64,000 nt of DNA, from assembly GCA_947260025.1 (NCBI GenBank), contig CAMYON010000013.1, positions 84,806 to 148,805 on the forward strand, read 5' to 3'. Source of the DNA: an uncultured Gammaproteobacteria bacterium. GTDB taxonomy: Bacteria > Pseudomonadota > Gammaproteobacteria > GCA-001735895. The notes below the pieces were generated by a model. It saw only the letters and a program-made list of their open reading frames with translations. It did not search any database and was not told the DNA's origin. Positions 8,877 to 21,800 of the stretch are shown here, piece by piece (positions within the stretch are counted from its first letter, which is position 1; every line of letters starts with the position of its first letter). The position numbers were made by a program, and so were the translations under genes.

Positions 8877-10808
8877 ATGGGCAGAATTATAGGCATAGAC
8901 CTTGGCACAACGAATTCCTGCGTAGCGGTAATGGAGGGCGACAAACCCAAGGTTATCGAGAACGCGGAAGGCGATCGCACAACCCCGTCAATCGTCGCCT
9001 TTGGCACCGATGACGAAGTTCTTGTAGGCCAGCCGGCTAAACGCCAGGCGGTCACCAACCCTACTGATACCCTGTACGCGGTCAAGCGCCTGATTGGCCG
9101 GCGTTTCGACGAGCCCGCGGTGCAGAAAGACATCGACCTGGTACCTTACAAGATCCTGAAAGCCGACAACGGCGACGCCTGGGTCGAAGCCAAGGGCAAG
9201 AAAATGGCGCCCCCCGAAATTTCGGCGCGCGTGCTGCAGAAAATGAAGAAAACCGCGGAAGACTATCTCGGCGAAGAAGTCACCGAGGCCGTTATCACGG
9301 TACCCGCATATTTCAATGATTCGCAACGGCAGGCAACCAAGGACGCCGGTAAGATCGCAGGTCTGACCGTCAAGCGTATCATCAACGAACCGACCGCCGC
9401 GGCCCTGGCTTACGGTATGGACAAGTCTTCGGGCGATAAGAAAATCGCGGTTTACGATCTGGGTGGTGGCACCTTCGATATCTCGATTATCGAGGTTGCC
9501 GAAGTCGATGGCGAACACCAGTTCGAAGTGCTGTCAACCAACGGCGATACCTTCCTCGGCGGCGAAGACTTCGATATGCGCCTGATCGACTATCTCGCAG
9601 ACGCATTCAAGAAAGAGCAGGGCATGGACCTGCGCGGCGATCCGCTGGCGATGCAACGCCTCAAGGAAGCCGCTGAAAAAGCCAAGATAGAGCTGTCCTC
9701 GAGTCAGCAGACCGATGTCAACCTGCCGTATATCACGGCGGATGCATCCGGACCGAAACACCTGAACCTGAAAATCACACGTGCCAAGCTCGAGTCCCTG
9801 GTCGACGACCTGATCGCACGCACCATCGAGCCGCTCAAGGTTGCGCTGGATGACGCCGACATGTCGGTATCTGACATCAACGATATCATCCTGGTCGGTG
9901 GTCAGACCCGCATGCCCAAGGTCCAGGAAGTGGTCAAAAACTTCTTTGGCCGCGATGCCCGCCGTGACGTCAATCCTGACGAGGCAGTGGCTTGTGGCGC
10001 CGCAATCCAGGGTGGTGTACTAGGTGGCGACGTCAAGAACGTATTGCTGCTCGATGTTACCCCGCTGTCGCTGGGTATCGAAACCCTGGGCGGTGTCATG
10101 ACGAAGCTGATCGAAAAGAATACGACGATTCCTACCAAGGCGTCGCAAACCTTTTCGACCGCCGAGGACAACCAGACCGCGGTTACCGTGCACGTGCTGC
10201 AGGGCGAGCGCGAAGTCGCAACCGCCAACAAGTCCCTGGGTCGGTTCGACCTGTCCGATATCCCGCCGGCACAGCGTGGTGTCCCGCAGATCGAAGTTAC
10301 CTTCGACATCGATGCCAACGGAATTCTGAACGTTTCAGCGAAAGACAAGGCGACCGGTAAGGAACAGAAGATCGTGATCAAGGCCTCAAGCGGTCTGTCT
10401 GACGATGAGGTCGACGCCATGATCAAGGACGCGGAAGCGCATGCCGACGAAGATCGCAAGCATCGCGAAACCGTCGAACTCCGCAACCAGGCTGACGCCA
10501 TGATCCACGCCGCGGAAAAATCGCTCAAGGATCTTAGCGATCAGGTCGAAGACGAAGACAGGTCGAAGATCGAAGCGGCAATCGAGGATTTGAAAAAGGC
10601 GCTGGAAGGCAGCGACAAAGACGCTATCGAAGCCAAGACCCAGGCGCTGGCCGAGGCATCGAGCAAGCTAGCTGAAAAGGCTTACTCGGCGAACGCAGAC
10701 GAAGCTGGCACGGAACCGGTGGACGCGAATGCTGAATCCGGCTCTGCCAATGCCGACGAAGTCGTCGACGCCGAGTTCGAAGAAGTAAAAGAAGACGATA
10801 AGAAGTAA
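8877..10808 (+). CDS. dnaK: Molecular chaperone DnaK (Hsp70)
   Basis: A 643-residue Hsp70. The ATPase domain opens with [13 protein letters not shown] and contains D-L-G-G-G-T-F-D and the V-G-G-x-T-R-M-P motif. The substrate-binding domain has [11 protein letters not shown], and the tail is the acidic E-E-V-K-E-D-D-K-K that Hsp70s use to bind co-chaperones. The ATG has GGAG upstream and follows a heat-shock type promoter. A stem-loop follows the stop, so dnaK and dnaJ may be partly uncoupled. Confidence 0.98.
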   Translation: MGRIIGIDLGTTNSCVAVMEGDKPKVIENAEGDRTTPSIVAFGTDDEVLVGQPAKRQAVTNPTDTLYAVKRLIGRRFDEPAVQKDIDLVPYKILKADNGDAWVEAKGKKMAPPEISARVLQKMKKTAEDYLGEEVTEAVITVPAYFNDSQRQATKDAGKIAGLTVKRIINEPTAAALAYGMDKSSGDKKIAVYDLGGGTFDISIIEVAEVDGEHQFEVLSTNGDTFLGGEDFDMRLIDYLADAFKKEQGMDLRGDPLAMQRLKEAAEKAKIELSSSQQTDVNLPYITADASGPKHLNLKITRAKLESLVDDLIARTIEPLKVALDDADMSVSDINDIILVGGQTRMPKVQEVVKNFFGRDARRDVNPDEAVACGAAIQGGVLGGDVKNVLLLDVTPLSLGIETLGGVMTKLIEKNTTIPTKASQTFSTAEDNQTAVTVHVLQGEREVATANKSLGRFDLSDIPPAQRGVPQIEVTFDIDANGILNVSAKDKATGKEQKIVIKASSGLSDDEVDAMIKDAEAHADEDRKHRETVELRNQADAMIHAAEKSLKDLSDQVEDEDRSKIEAAIEDLKKALEGSDKDAIEAKTQALAEASSKLAEKAYSANADEAGTEPVDANAESGSANADEVVDAEFEEVKEDDKK

Positions 10809-10838
10809 CGGTTTACAGACTGCCGTTACGCTAGACCT

Positions 10839-10866
10839 GGCGCGATTTATCGCGCCGGGTTTTGCT
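10839..10866 (+). terminator. Stem-loop between dnaK and dnaJ
   Basis: GGCGCGAT at 10839-10846 pairs perfectly with ATCGCGCC at 10849-10856 (in practice a 7-bp stem with a 4-base loop). GGGTTTTGC follows, so it resembles a weak Rho-independent terminator. Since dnaJ follows closely it may lower dnaJ expression relative to dnaK rather than stop transcription completely. Confidence 0.55.
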
Positions 10867-10884
10867 ATTTTATAGAACGAGTCC

Positions 10885-12818
<1,934 letters not shown>

Positions 12819-12928
12819 ATTTACTTTAAGTAGTTACCCTAAACTACTGAATTAATTAATTTAAAAGAATCCTGGCTTAGCTAATCTGTAGCCGACACGG
12901 TGCCCGGCTGAAACCGGTGTAGCCGCAG

Positions 12929-14284
12929 CTATCGCATGGTGACAAGTTCTTCAGAGCTGGTCGGATGGATAGCCACGGTATCGTCAAAGTCTTTCTTACG
13001 GGCACCCATGCGGATCGCTACCGCGAAACCCTGCAGCATTTCGTCGACCGCGGGACCGATCATGTGACAACCGATGACTTTTTCGTCATCGTCGAGACAA
13101 ACCAGCTTCATCGCGGTTGGCACGTCATGCCCGCTGATCGAGTTATACATCGCGGTAAAGCGGGTCTGGTAAATCCTGATACGATCGCCATATTCGTCCC
13201 GGGCCGCCTGTTCCGTCATGCCGACGGTGCCAATCGGCGGATGGCTGAATACAACGCTGGGGATCAGTTCGTAATCCAGGTGACGGTCGGTTTGATTATC
13301 GTACAGGCGATCCGCGAGACGCCTGCCGGCGGCAATCGCGACCGGCGTCAACGGCGCGCGACCGGTGATATCGCCGAGCGCAAAAATATGCGGTTGGCTG
13401 GTGTTCTGGTAAACATCGCTCTCGATATATCCCCGGTCATTTACTTCTACTCCGGCGCTTTGCAGATTCAGCCCTTCCAGGTCGGGATCCCTGCCAATGG
13501 CGTAGATCAGCTGATCCACGTCCTGCAGGCCGACTCCGTGATTATCCTGTAGCGATAGCTTGCCCTCGGCGTCACACTCGATCGCGGTGATTTCGCACTC
13601 GGTATGCAGCCTGATGTCGGATTTGGCGATCTCCTCGAGCAGCGTACTGCTGAGCAGGCTGTCAAATTCACCCAGCACGTGGTGTTTGCGCAGATACAGG
13701 CTGACCTCGCTACCGAGGGCGTTTAACACGCCAGCCAGTTCGACCGCGATGTAACCCGACCCGGCGATGGCAACCCGTGCAGGCTGTTGCGTCAGTTCGA
13801 AAAATCCATCGGAGGTAATTGCATGTTCGATGCCCGGAGTGTCCGGCAGGCGCGGCCGGGTGCCGGTTGCGATAGCGATGTGTCTGGCGGAGTAGTGCTT
13901 GCCGTCTACCGCGATGGTATGGGCATCGACAAAACTGGCTTCACCCTCGATCTCGTCGACGCCGAGCTGTTTCATGTAACCGTGGTACCAGCTATTGATG
14001 CCGTCGATGTATGCCTCGCGCCGGGCCACCAGTTTCGACCAGTCGAATCCATTGTTGGTCAGATCGAAACCGTAGTTCCTGGCATCCTCCAGCATATCCG
14101 CCAGGTTTGCCCCGAACCACATTATTTTCTTGGGAACGCAGCCCACGTTGACGCAGGTACCCCCGATTCTGCCACGCTCGACAACCGCGCAACGTTGCCC
14201 GTAACTGGCCGCGCGCTCGATAATCGAGAGACCGCCGCTGCCGGCGCCAAGGGTAATCAGGTCGTAATCGAATTCGTGGGTCAT
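12929..14284 (-). CDS. gor: Glutathione-disulfide reductase
   Basis: A 451-residue FAD/NADPH disulfide reductase. The FAD-binding G-A-G-S-G-G near the start and the redox disulfide [13 protein letters not shown] are clear. So are the NADPH-binding G-S-G-Y-I-A-V-E and the C-terminal catalytic H-P-T-S-S-E-E. It reduces oxidised glutathione in the cytoplasm. It is convergent with dapB across a 110-base AT-rich spacer. Confidence 0.95.
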   Translation of the reverse strand: MTHEFDYDLITLGAGSGGLSIIERAASYGQRCAVVERGRIGGTCVNVGCVPKKIMWFGANLADMLEDARNYGFDLTNNGFDWSKLVARREAYIDGINSWYHGYMKQLGVDEIEGEASFVDAHTIAVDGKHYSARHIAIATGTRPRLPDTPGIEHAITSDGFFELTQQPARVAIAGSGYIAVELAGVLNALGSEVSLYLRKHHVLGEFDSLLSSTLLEEIAKSDIRLHTECEITAIECDAEGKLSLQDNHGVGLQDVDQLIYAIGRDPDLEGLNLQSAGVEVNDRGYIESDVYQNTSQPHIFALGDITGRAPLTPVAIAAGRRLADRLYDNQTDRHLDYELIPSVVFSHPPIGTVGMTEQAARDEYGDRIRIYQTRFTAMYNSISGHDVPTAMKLVCLDDDEKVIGCHMIGPAVDEMLQGFAVAIRMGARKKDFDDTVAIHPTSSEELVTMR

Positions 14285-14386
14285 GACGTATTCCGGTTTT
14301 AATCGATGCGCACTTTAGCAGTTTTTCGATGGATATTTTACCTGTCGAGCGACATAATTCGGCCACTCGGACGGGAAACAGCTGCA

Positions 14387-14857
14387 ATGTTCAAATTAAT
14401 TCGATTCATGGTTACCCACGGTATCGCGTTCGCCATCGGGCTTGCACTCGGAATCTACCTGTTACCCATTCTGATTGCGCCCGATGCACCCAGTCGTGCA
14501 CAGGTCGATGCCAGCGCACAACAGGCCCTGTTCAGCGCCGACTTCCACAGGAAACTGGCCGGCAGCGATTTCCTGCATTGGGGCGAAGGACGGGTTTCGA
14601 TCTCGGCCAGGCAGATCAGTTTCATGGGCTCGCTGGCCCCGGGGCCCGATTACCAGCTGTACCTGACACCAACGCTGGCACAGACCGAGGAAGAGTTCCT
14701 GATGATAAAGGGCGAGTCGGTAAAGATTGGGCCCGTTAAGACTTTCAGTAATTTTATTCTGGACATACCGCCAAACGTCAATCCGGCGGACTACCGGGCA
14801 CTGATTGTCTGGTGCGAAAGCTTCGGCGAGTTTATCACCGCTGCAAGTTACCGCTAA
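14387..14857 (+). CDS. DM13 domain membrane-anchored protein
   Basis: A 156-residue protein with one N-terminal hydrophobic segment (about residues 12-30) and a periplasmic DM13 domain. It has the G-x-G-R-V-S-I strand, the P-G-P-D-Y-Q-L-Y-L-T-P motif, and a Cys near the end (V-W-C-E-S-F). DM13 domains resemble DOMON-like folds and have been suggested to act in redox or adhesion; no clear role is established here. The ATG at 14387 follows GGGAAA and is chosen over an earlier frame start because the signal anchor follows directly. It is divergent from gor. Confidence 0.75.
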   Translation: MFKLIRFMVTHGIAFAIGLALGIYLLPILIAPDAPSRAQVDASAQQALFSADFHRKLAGSDFLHWGEGRVSISARQISFMGSLAPGPDYQLYLTPTLAQTEEEFLMIKGESVKIGPVKTFSNFILDIPPNVNPADYRALIVWCESFGEFITAASYR

Positions 14858-14913
14858 GCCGCGGTACCGGGCTCGAATCGGTAGCGAGTCATCGCTGGCC
14901 TGCATCCCGCGGA

Positions 14914-15252
14914 TTAATCTGTCGGCCCCCACAGAATCCGGTCCAGGCTATCGTCGGTCTCGACTTCGATAATTTTCAGGCCGTCGAAACGCACACCTTC
15001 CTGCTTCAGCAATTGCGCCTGTTCATGATAGGCGCTCGAGCCCTCGTCGAACGCCAGCGTCCGGTTCGATCGTACCACCCGATGCCACGGCAAGGAGTCC
15101 GGGGAACGTCCCAACGCGGCGCTCACCATTCTGGAGTACCGCGGAAAGCCCGCTGCCCGCGCCACTTCGCCGTAACCCATGACGCGCCCGGACGGGATCG
15201 ACGCAACAACTTCCCAGACGCGATGATCGAACTTGTCCCGAAATTGACTCAT
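14914..15252 (-). CDS. Alkyltransferase-like protein (ATL)
   Basis: A 112-residue relative of the O6-alkylguanine-DNA alkyltransferase C-terminal domain. The helix-turn-helix with the arginine finger (A-L-G-R-S-P) and the active-site region are recognisable, but the alkyl-accepting Cys of P-C-H-R-V is Trp: L-P-W-H-R-V-V. That is the hallmark of ATL proteins (Escherichia coli eAtl, fission yeast Atl1). They bind O6-alkylguanine, flip it out, and direct it to nucleotide excision repair instead of repairing it. uvrC is in this window but far away. Confidence 0.88.
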   Translation of the reverse strand: MSQFRDKFDHRVWEVVASIPSGRVMGYGEVARAAGFPRYSRMVSAALGRSPDSLPWHRVVRSNRTLAFDEGSSAYHEQAQLLKQEGVRFDGLKIIEVETDDSLDRILWGPTD

Positions 15253-15330
15253 GACGTTAAGGATTCATGGAAAGCAGCGCGACTATATGACTATTTACTT
15301 TAAATAAAACATTTAAATCATTGATTTATA

Positions 15331-18300
15331 TCAATTAGTCTGCTCTCGAAAACTGTAGTGGTCGCGTTTGCTCAACTGCACCAGTCGTCGCACCTCAGAG
15401 ACCGCGACGCTGATGGTTGGAAAGTCACAGCTGCGCATGGCGCTGAACTCGTTGAGAATACTGTCGTAACGCTGCAGCGCTTCCTGATGCTGCTGTTCCC
15501 AGATCGCCATCGCCTTGTTGGTATGGCGCTTGTTATCGACGATCTGCAGTACGAGTTCGGTCAGGTTACGCTGGTTGGCGTGCAAATCGTTACGCAAATT
15601 GAGAATGGCCAGATGATTCCAGTGGGTGCGTACGATGGTTTTCGAGATCGCATCCCGGATCCAGTGCAACTGCAATCGCTCCGAAAGCGCGTAAAACAAC
15701 CTGGCCACATGTTCTATGTCGCTAAAAAGCGCCGATTTAGTTTCGATAATGTCGAATACCGAAGCCAGGGTTGTCTTGTCCACCAACTCCTGGGCCAGCG
15801 CCGCCGGCAGGCGATACCTGACAAAGCTGCGTCTGGTGGCGAGGTAGTTCTTGCGTGATTTACCGATGATAGCGCTGGAGATAACCTGCCGCAGAATACG
15901 CGTATCGGTCTTGTAACGCTCGATTACGTGGCTGACATCAAAATTTGACGGCTGATTGCGCAGTAACCAGCTAATCGAGCGCTCCAGCAACCCGCTTACC
16001 GACTGGAAAATCTCGTAGCGGTCCTGTTCCTGCACCACGTTATCCAGCTTTTCCAGCTTGCGCCAGGTTTCATAAAGATCGAACACCTCTACACAAACCA
16101 CGTAGGCCTTGGCGATATCCTCGATCGTGGCCCCGGTTTCTTCACGAATTCGAGAGCCGAAGCCGATACCGATGTTGTTGGCGATCTGATTACTCAAAAT
16201 GGTCGCAATGATTTCCTTGCGCAGCGGATGCTGCAGAATCTCATCGGCAAAACGGCTGCGTATCAGGCGCGGGAAATAACCCAGCAACAGGGCGTCATAA
16301 CATTGCTCGGTCAGGGATGACGACTCCAGCAGGGCGTTCTTGTAAGTCAGCTTGCTATAGGACAGCAGGATCGATAACTCGGGGCGCGTCAATCCCTGGT
16401 TCTTGGCGATTCGATCGGTAATCTGCTTGTCACTCGGCAAGTGTTCGAGTCGGCGGCTCATGATGCCTTCAGCCTCCAGATGGCGCATGAAACGCGCATG
16501 CTGATACATGTTGAGGGCCGCGCGCTTTTCGATACTATCGACAATCTGGGTTTGCCGATAATTGTTGAACAGGCATTTTTGAGCAACCTCATCGGTCATA
16601 TCGACCAGCAATTGGTTGCGCTCCTTGTTGCTCAGACGCCCGGACTTGACCAGTTGCGAAAGCAGGATCTTGATGTTGACCTCCTTGTCCGAACAATTCA
16701 CGCCCGCTGAATTATCGATCGAATCGGTGTAAATCAAACCGCCGTTGAGCGCATACTCGACGCGCCCGCGTTGAGTCACCCCGAGATTACCGCCTTCGCC
16801 GATCGCCTTGGCACGAACTTGTCGCCCATTGATCCGAATTGCATCGTTGCTTTTGTCCGAAACGTCGGCGTCGGTTTCGTTGCTTGCCTTGATATAGGTA
16901 CCAATGCCACCGTTCCAGATCAGGTCAATCGGCGCCTTCAAGATATAAACGATGAGTTCGGCAGGGGTCAGGTGCGCTTCCTTGCACTGCAACAATTGCT
17001 GCATCTGTGGACTCAGGTCGACGCGTTTGGCCTTGCGAGAAAATACCCCGCCGCCCGCGCTAATCAGTCTCTTGTTGTAATCGTTCCAGGTGGACCGCGA
17101 CAGGCCGAACATGCGCTGCCGTTCCTGAAAGCTCTTTTTAACATCCGGGTTGGGGTCGATGAAAATATGCATGTGATTAAAAGCGGCGACCACCTGTATG
17201 CAGGGAGACAGCAACATGCCGTTGCCAAAGACGTCACCGGACATATCGCCGATTCCAACTACGGTAAATTTTTCCTTCTGTATATTCTTGCCAAGGCCGC
17301 GAAAATGACGCTTCACAGACTCCCAGGCACCGCGCGCGGTAATACCCATTTTCTTGTGATCGTACCCCTGCGACCCGCCCGAGGCGAAGGCATCGTCAAG
17401 CCAGAAGTCGTGCTCCACGGCGATACTGTTGGCGACGTCGGAAAATGCCGCGGTGCCTTTGTCGGCCGCGACCACGAGATAAGGGTCCGGACCGTCGTGG
17501 ACACGGGTTTTGGCGGGTTGCTCGATCTTGACACCCACGCGGTTGTCGGTGATTTCGAGTAACGCGTTGATGTACAGCGAGTAACAGGTCTGTACTTCGG
17601 CATATACCTCGCTCGAAGGGACACTGGCAATTTGCTTGGTGATGAAGCCGCCCTTGGACCCCGCTGGCACAATAACCGCGTTCTTTACCATTTGCGCCTT
17701 CATCAGTCCCAGCACCTCGGTGCGATAATCCTCGCGTCGATCTGACCAGCGTATGCCGCCGCGGGCGACGAGTCCGCCGCGCAGATGTATGCCCTCGAAA
17801 CGCGCGGCGTAGACATAGATCTCGAAGCGCGGGCTCGGTTTCGGTAAACGTTCGATCTGTCCTGAATCGAGTTTGAAACTGATGTGGCCGGTGCCGCCTT
17901 CGTCTGCCTGAAAGTAGTTGGTGCGTACCGTGGCCTCGATCAGGTTCAGCATGCTTTTGAATATCAGGTCGTGATCGAGTGATTCGATATTGTGCAGCCG
18001 CTCCCGAATCTGTTCGAACAATGCCAGATAAGAATCCAGCTGAGCATTTTCCGGGTCGAATTTGCGCAGAAAAGCACGCACCAGCAGCAGGGTTAGATCC
18101 GGGTAGCTGTTAAGCGTTTCGATTATGTATTCCCGACTATGGGGGAAGCGGATTTGCTGCAGATAGGCGGTATAGGCTCTCAGTATCTGTATATTTTCGG
18201 CCTTGATGCAGGCGCTGAACAACAGGTGGTTAAAGGCATCGTTCTCGCTGCGCTGGCACCAAATGCTTTCGAAAAGCTGGCTGAAGTAGCGCGGTACTCT

Positions 18301-18696
18301 CTCTACGTCGACGTTACAAATAGTCTCGCCGTTGCCCAGTGTAAAATGATTTATCCAGTAATTTCGGTTGCCAAGCCGGATGCGGTAGGGGCGACCGATC
18401 AAGACCTCCAGTCCCATGGATTCGAATACCGGCATCGACTCTGATAACGGAATCGAGTCCTTTAACGTGTACAACTTGATTGAATAGTTTTTGGGGTCGC
18501 GCGATATTTTAACCAGGCGCGCCTGGGCACGGTTTTTCTGGTTGATCGTCGCCAGTACCTCGAGGTCGGGAATCGCATCGCTGACGGCAAAATCACCCTG
18601 GTAATTCTCGGAAAACGTTTCCTCGCTCAGTTTGAGTTTAGCCAGGTCCGAATTAGCTTTTATCTGCTTGAAGAGCTGCGTGTACCATCGGTTCAT
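15331..18696 (-). CDS. gdhB: NAD-specific glutamate dehydrogenase, short form
   Basis: A 1121-residue large-type NAD-glutamate dehydrogenase that deaminates glutamate to 2-oxoglutarate. The catalytic core is intact: G-G-I-R-W-S-D-R-R-E-D-Y-R-T-E, the P-A-G-S-K-G-G-F lysine region, G-D-M-S-G-D-V-F-G-N-G-M and A-I-G-E-G-G-N-L-G. Usual bacterial members have about 1600 residues; this one begins near the last ACT-like regulatory domain (S-E-S-M-P-V-F-E-S-M-G-L), so roughly 450-500 N-terminal residues are absent. No coding sequence for them lies upstream, where putA diverges. The pairing with putA points to proline/glutamate catabolism. The ATG has only a weak ribosome binding site. Confidence 0.9.
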   Translation of the reverse strand: MNRWYTQLFKQIKANSDLAKLKLSEETFSENYQGDFAVSDAIPDLEVLATINQKNRAQARLVKISRDPKNYSIKLYTLKDSIPLSESMPVFESMGLEVLIGRPYRIRLGNRNYWINHFTLGNGETICNVDVERVPRYFSQLFESIWCQRSENDAFNHLLFSACIKAENIQILRAYTAYLQQIRFPHSREYIIETLNSYPDLTLLLVRAFLRKFDPENAQLDSYLALFEQIRERLHNIESLDHDLIFKSMLNLIEATVRTNYFQADEGGTGHISFKLDSGQIERLPKPSPRFEIYVYAARFEGIHLRGGLVARGGIRWSDRREDYRTEVLGLMKAQMVKNAVIVPAGSKGGFITKQIASVPSSEVYAEVQTCYSLYINALLEITDNRVGVKIEQPAKTRVHDGPDPYLVVAADKGTAAFSDVANSIAVEHDFWLDDAFASGGSQGYDHKKMGITARGAWESVKRHFRGLGKNIQKEKFTVVGIGDMSGDVFGNGMLLSPCIQVVAAFNHMHIFIDPNPDVKKSFQERQRMFGLSRSTWNDYNKRLISAGGGVFSRKAKRVDLSPQMQQLLQCKEAHLTPAELIVYILKAPIDLIWNGGIGTYIKASNETDADVSDKSNDAIRINGRQVRAKAIGEGGNLGVTQRGRVEYALNGGLIYTDSIDNSAGVNCSDKEVNIKILLSQLVKSGRLSNKERNQLLVDMTDEVAQKCLFNNYRQTQIVDSIEKRAALNMYQHARFMRHLEAEGIMSRRLEHLPSDKQITDRIAKNQGLTRPELSILLSYSKLTYKNALLESSSLTEQCYDALLLGYFPRLIRSRFADEILQHPLRKEIIATILSNQIANNIGIGFGSRIREETGATIEDIAKAYVVCVEVFDLYETWRKLEKLDNVVQEQDRYEIFQSVSGLLERSISWLLRNQPSNFDVSHVIERYKTDTRILRQVISSAIIGKSRKNYLATRRSFVRYRLPAALAQELVDKTTLASVFDIIETKSALFSDIEHVARLFYALSERLQLHWIRDAISKTIVRTHWNHLAILNLRNDLHANQRNLTELVLQIVDNKRHTNKAMAIWEQQHQEALQRYDSILNEFSAMRSCDFPTISVAVSEVRRLVQLSKRDHYSFREQTN

Positions 18697-18812
18697 GCCG
18701 GTTACCGTTTATTGTTTAGCCCGCGACATTGTAAACCTAATACTCGAATTATTTTGAATCTTTATTTTAAAAGCCGGTTAAAATGGGCGTCGGTTAATCC
18801 AGGATTCCGCAA

Positions 18813-21800
18813 ATGTCGATAACAGCATCTGTCGTCCCACCTGTCTCGCAGGATACGATACGCGCACGAATACGCGCTTGCTACCTGGCGGATGAAGCCT
18901 CCGTGGTGCGAGAGCTGATTGGCAGCGCCGGGTTTAGCAGCGATGAGCGCAGCGAAATCAGCAGCATGGCTGCCGAGCTCGTTACGCGGGTCAGAGCCAA
19001 TAGCAGCCCCAGCATGATGGAAAACTTTCTCGCCGAGTATGGTTTGACCACGCGCGAAGGCGTTGCCCTGATGTGCCTGGCGGAAGCCCTGCTGCGAGTC
19101 CCGGACGCAGAAACCATCGACGAACTCATCGAAGACAAGATCTCACCGGGGAATTGGGGTCAGCACCTGGGCCATTCCGGTTCGCCGCTGGTAAACGCCT
19201 CCACCTGGGCATTGTTATTAACCGGCAAAATAATCGGCCCCGAGGATGAAAAGGGTTTCGGCCAGATTGTGCACGCCCTGGTAAAAAGGCTCGGGGAACC
19301 ACTGGTGCGCAACGCCGTGGCGCAGGCAATGCGCGAGATGGGCCGACATTTCGTACTGGGCACCAGTATCGAAAAGGCCAGTGAACGCGCCCGCCAGCTC
19401 GAGAAAAAAGGTTACACCTATTCCTATGACATGCTTGGTGAAGCCGCGCGTACCGATGCCGATGCGCGGCGTTATCACCTGGCTTACTCGGACGCGATTA
19501 CCGAACTTGCGCGCAACTGCCGGCACGCGGATTCGCGTGACAATCCCGGCATTTCGGTAAAACTCTCGGCATTGCATCCGCGTTACGAGATCGGCCAGTA
19601 CCAGCGGGTAATGGACGAACTCGTGCCACGGGTAGAGTCACTGGCGATGCTGGCCTGCTCGGCGAACATGGGTTTCAACATCGATGCCGAAGAGGCGGAC
19701 CGCCTCGATATTTCGCTGGATGTCATCGAAGCGGTGCTTGCCAACCCGGCGCTGCGCGGCTGGAACGGTTTCGGCGTCGTGGTTCAGGCCTTTGGCAAGC
19801 GTGCCGCGCCGGTGCTCGACTGGTTGTACGCGCTGGCACAGCGCCTCGATCGCCGTATCATGGTGCGACTGGTGAAAGGCGCCTACTGGGACACCGAAGT
19901 CAAACGTGCACAGGTGCTGGGGCTGTCCGGTTACCCGGTCTTTACGCGCAAGGTCAACACCGATTTATCCTACATGGCCTGCGCCCGAAAACTGTTGACC
20001 ATGACCGATCGCATCTATCCGCAATTTGCGACGCATAACGCGCACTCGGTTGCGGCGGTACTAAATCTTGCCGGTGGCCAGAAAGATTTCGAGTTTCAAC
20101 GCCTGCACGGCATGGGCGAGGCCTTGCACGACGATGTGCATCGTCATCACCAAACGCGCTGCCGGATTTATGCACCGGTCGGCGAGCACCAGGATTTACT
20201 CGCCTACCTGGTCAGGCGACTGCTGGAGAACGGCGCCAACAGCTCTTTTGTCAATCAAATCGTGGACACCAGTATTACGCCGCAGTCGATTGCACGTGAC
20301 CCGATAGACGTGATCGACGATCTCGAGCAGTTGTCGAATCCCAATATTCCGATGCCAATCGACCTGTACGCTCCGGCGCGACGCAACTCGCAGGGTTGGG
20401 ACATCACCGACCCGGCAACTCTCGAGGATCTCAATCAGCAGCGTCAGGCTTTGCTCGATAAAACCTGGCAGGCGCAACCGCTTACCGCAAGCCAGACAAG
20501 CAGTGACGAAGCCCGCGAGGTTTTGAATCCAGCTGATCCCGATGACCAGGTCGGTCAGGTGTTCGACGCCAACGCGGCAACGGTCGAAAGCGCAATCCAG
20601 GGCGCGATCGAAGGTTTCGACGACTGGTCCAGCACGGCTGTGGCTACCCGGGCCGATTACCTGCAACGGATCGCCGACGAATACGAAGCAAATGCGGCCG
20701 AACTGTTTGCACTGCTGGCGCGTGAAGCCGGCAAATCATGGCTTGACGCGGTCGGTGAGGTTCGCGAGGCGGTCGACTTCGCCCGTTATTATGCCAGCCA
20801 GGCTGAAAATCTGGGACTCGACGGCAGAGCGCGTGGCGTCATCGGCTGCATATCGCCATGGAATTTCCCACTTGCCATTTTCAGCGGGCAGATCTTTGCG
20901 GCGCTGGCCGCGGGCAATTGCGTCCTTGCAAAACCCGCCGAGCAGACCAGTTTGGTCGCTGCTTTCGCGGTCGAACTAATGTATCGCGCCGGAATTCCTC
21001 GGTCCGCGCTGCAATTGCTTCCGGGCAGCGGTGCTATTGTGGGCGCCGCGCTCAGCGCGGACGCCCGCATTGCCGGTATCTGTTTTACCGGTTCCACCGC
21101 GACCGCGATGCATATCAATCGCAACATGGCGCGGCAACTACCCGCACAGGCGCCGCTGATCGCCGAGACCGGTGGTCTGAACGCGATGATTGTCGATTCC
21201 ACGGCCTTGCCTGAGCAGGTAGTGCGTGACGTGCTGGCGTCGGCTTTCCAGAGCGCCGGTCAGCGATGTTCGGCGCTGCGTGTCCTGTACCTGCAGGAGG
21301 ACGTCGCCGACAAGATACTGGAAATGCTGTTCGGCGCGATGGATGAACTCAGTATCGGCAATCCCTGGTACCTGGCCACCGACGTCGGACCCGTTATCGA
21401 CAACGCGGCAAAGCAGAAGATAGATGCGCACTGTCAACAGATGGCGGATCAGGGTCGGGTCATCAAATCGCTGTCGGCGCCGAAAACGGGGCTATTCGTG
21501 GCGCCAACCGTGATCGAACTCGACGGCATCGAGCAGCTCGAGGAAGAGATTTTCGGCCCGGTACTGCACCTGTGCAGGTTTGCCGCCAGTGACATCGACG
21601 CGGTCGTCGATTCGATCAATGCCCGTGGATTCGGCTTGACCTTCGGCATTCACACCCGGGTCGACTCGCGAGTCGAACAGGTGGTTAAACGTATCAGGGC
21701 GGGAAATGTTTACGTCAATCGCAACCAGATAGGCGCCGTGGTCGGTACCCAGCCGTTTGGTGGGGAAGGTCTGTCCGGCACCGGACCCAAGGCCGGCGGC

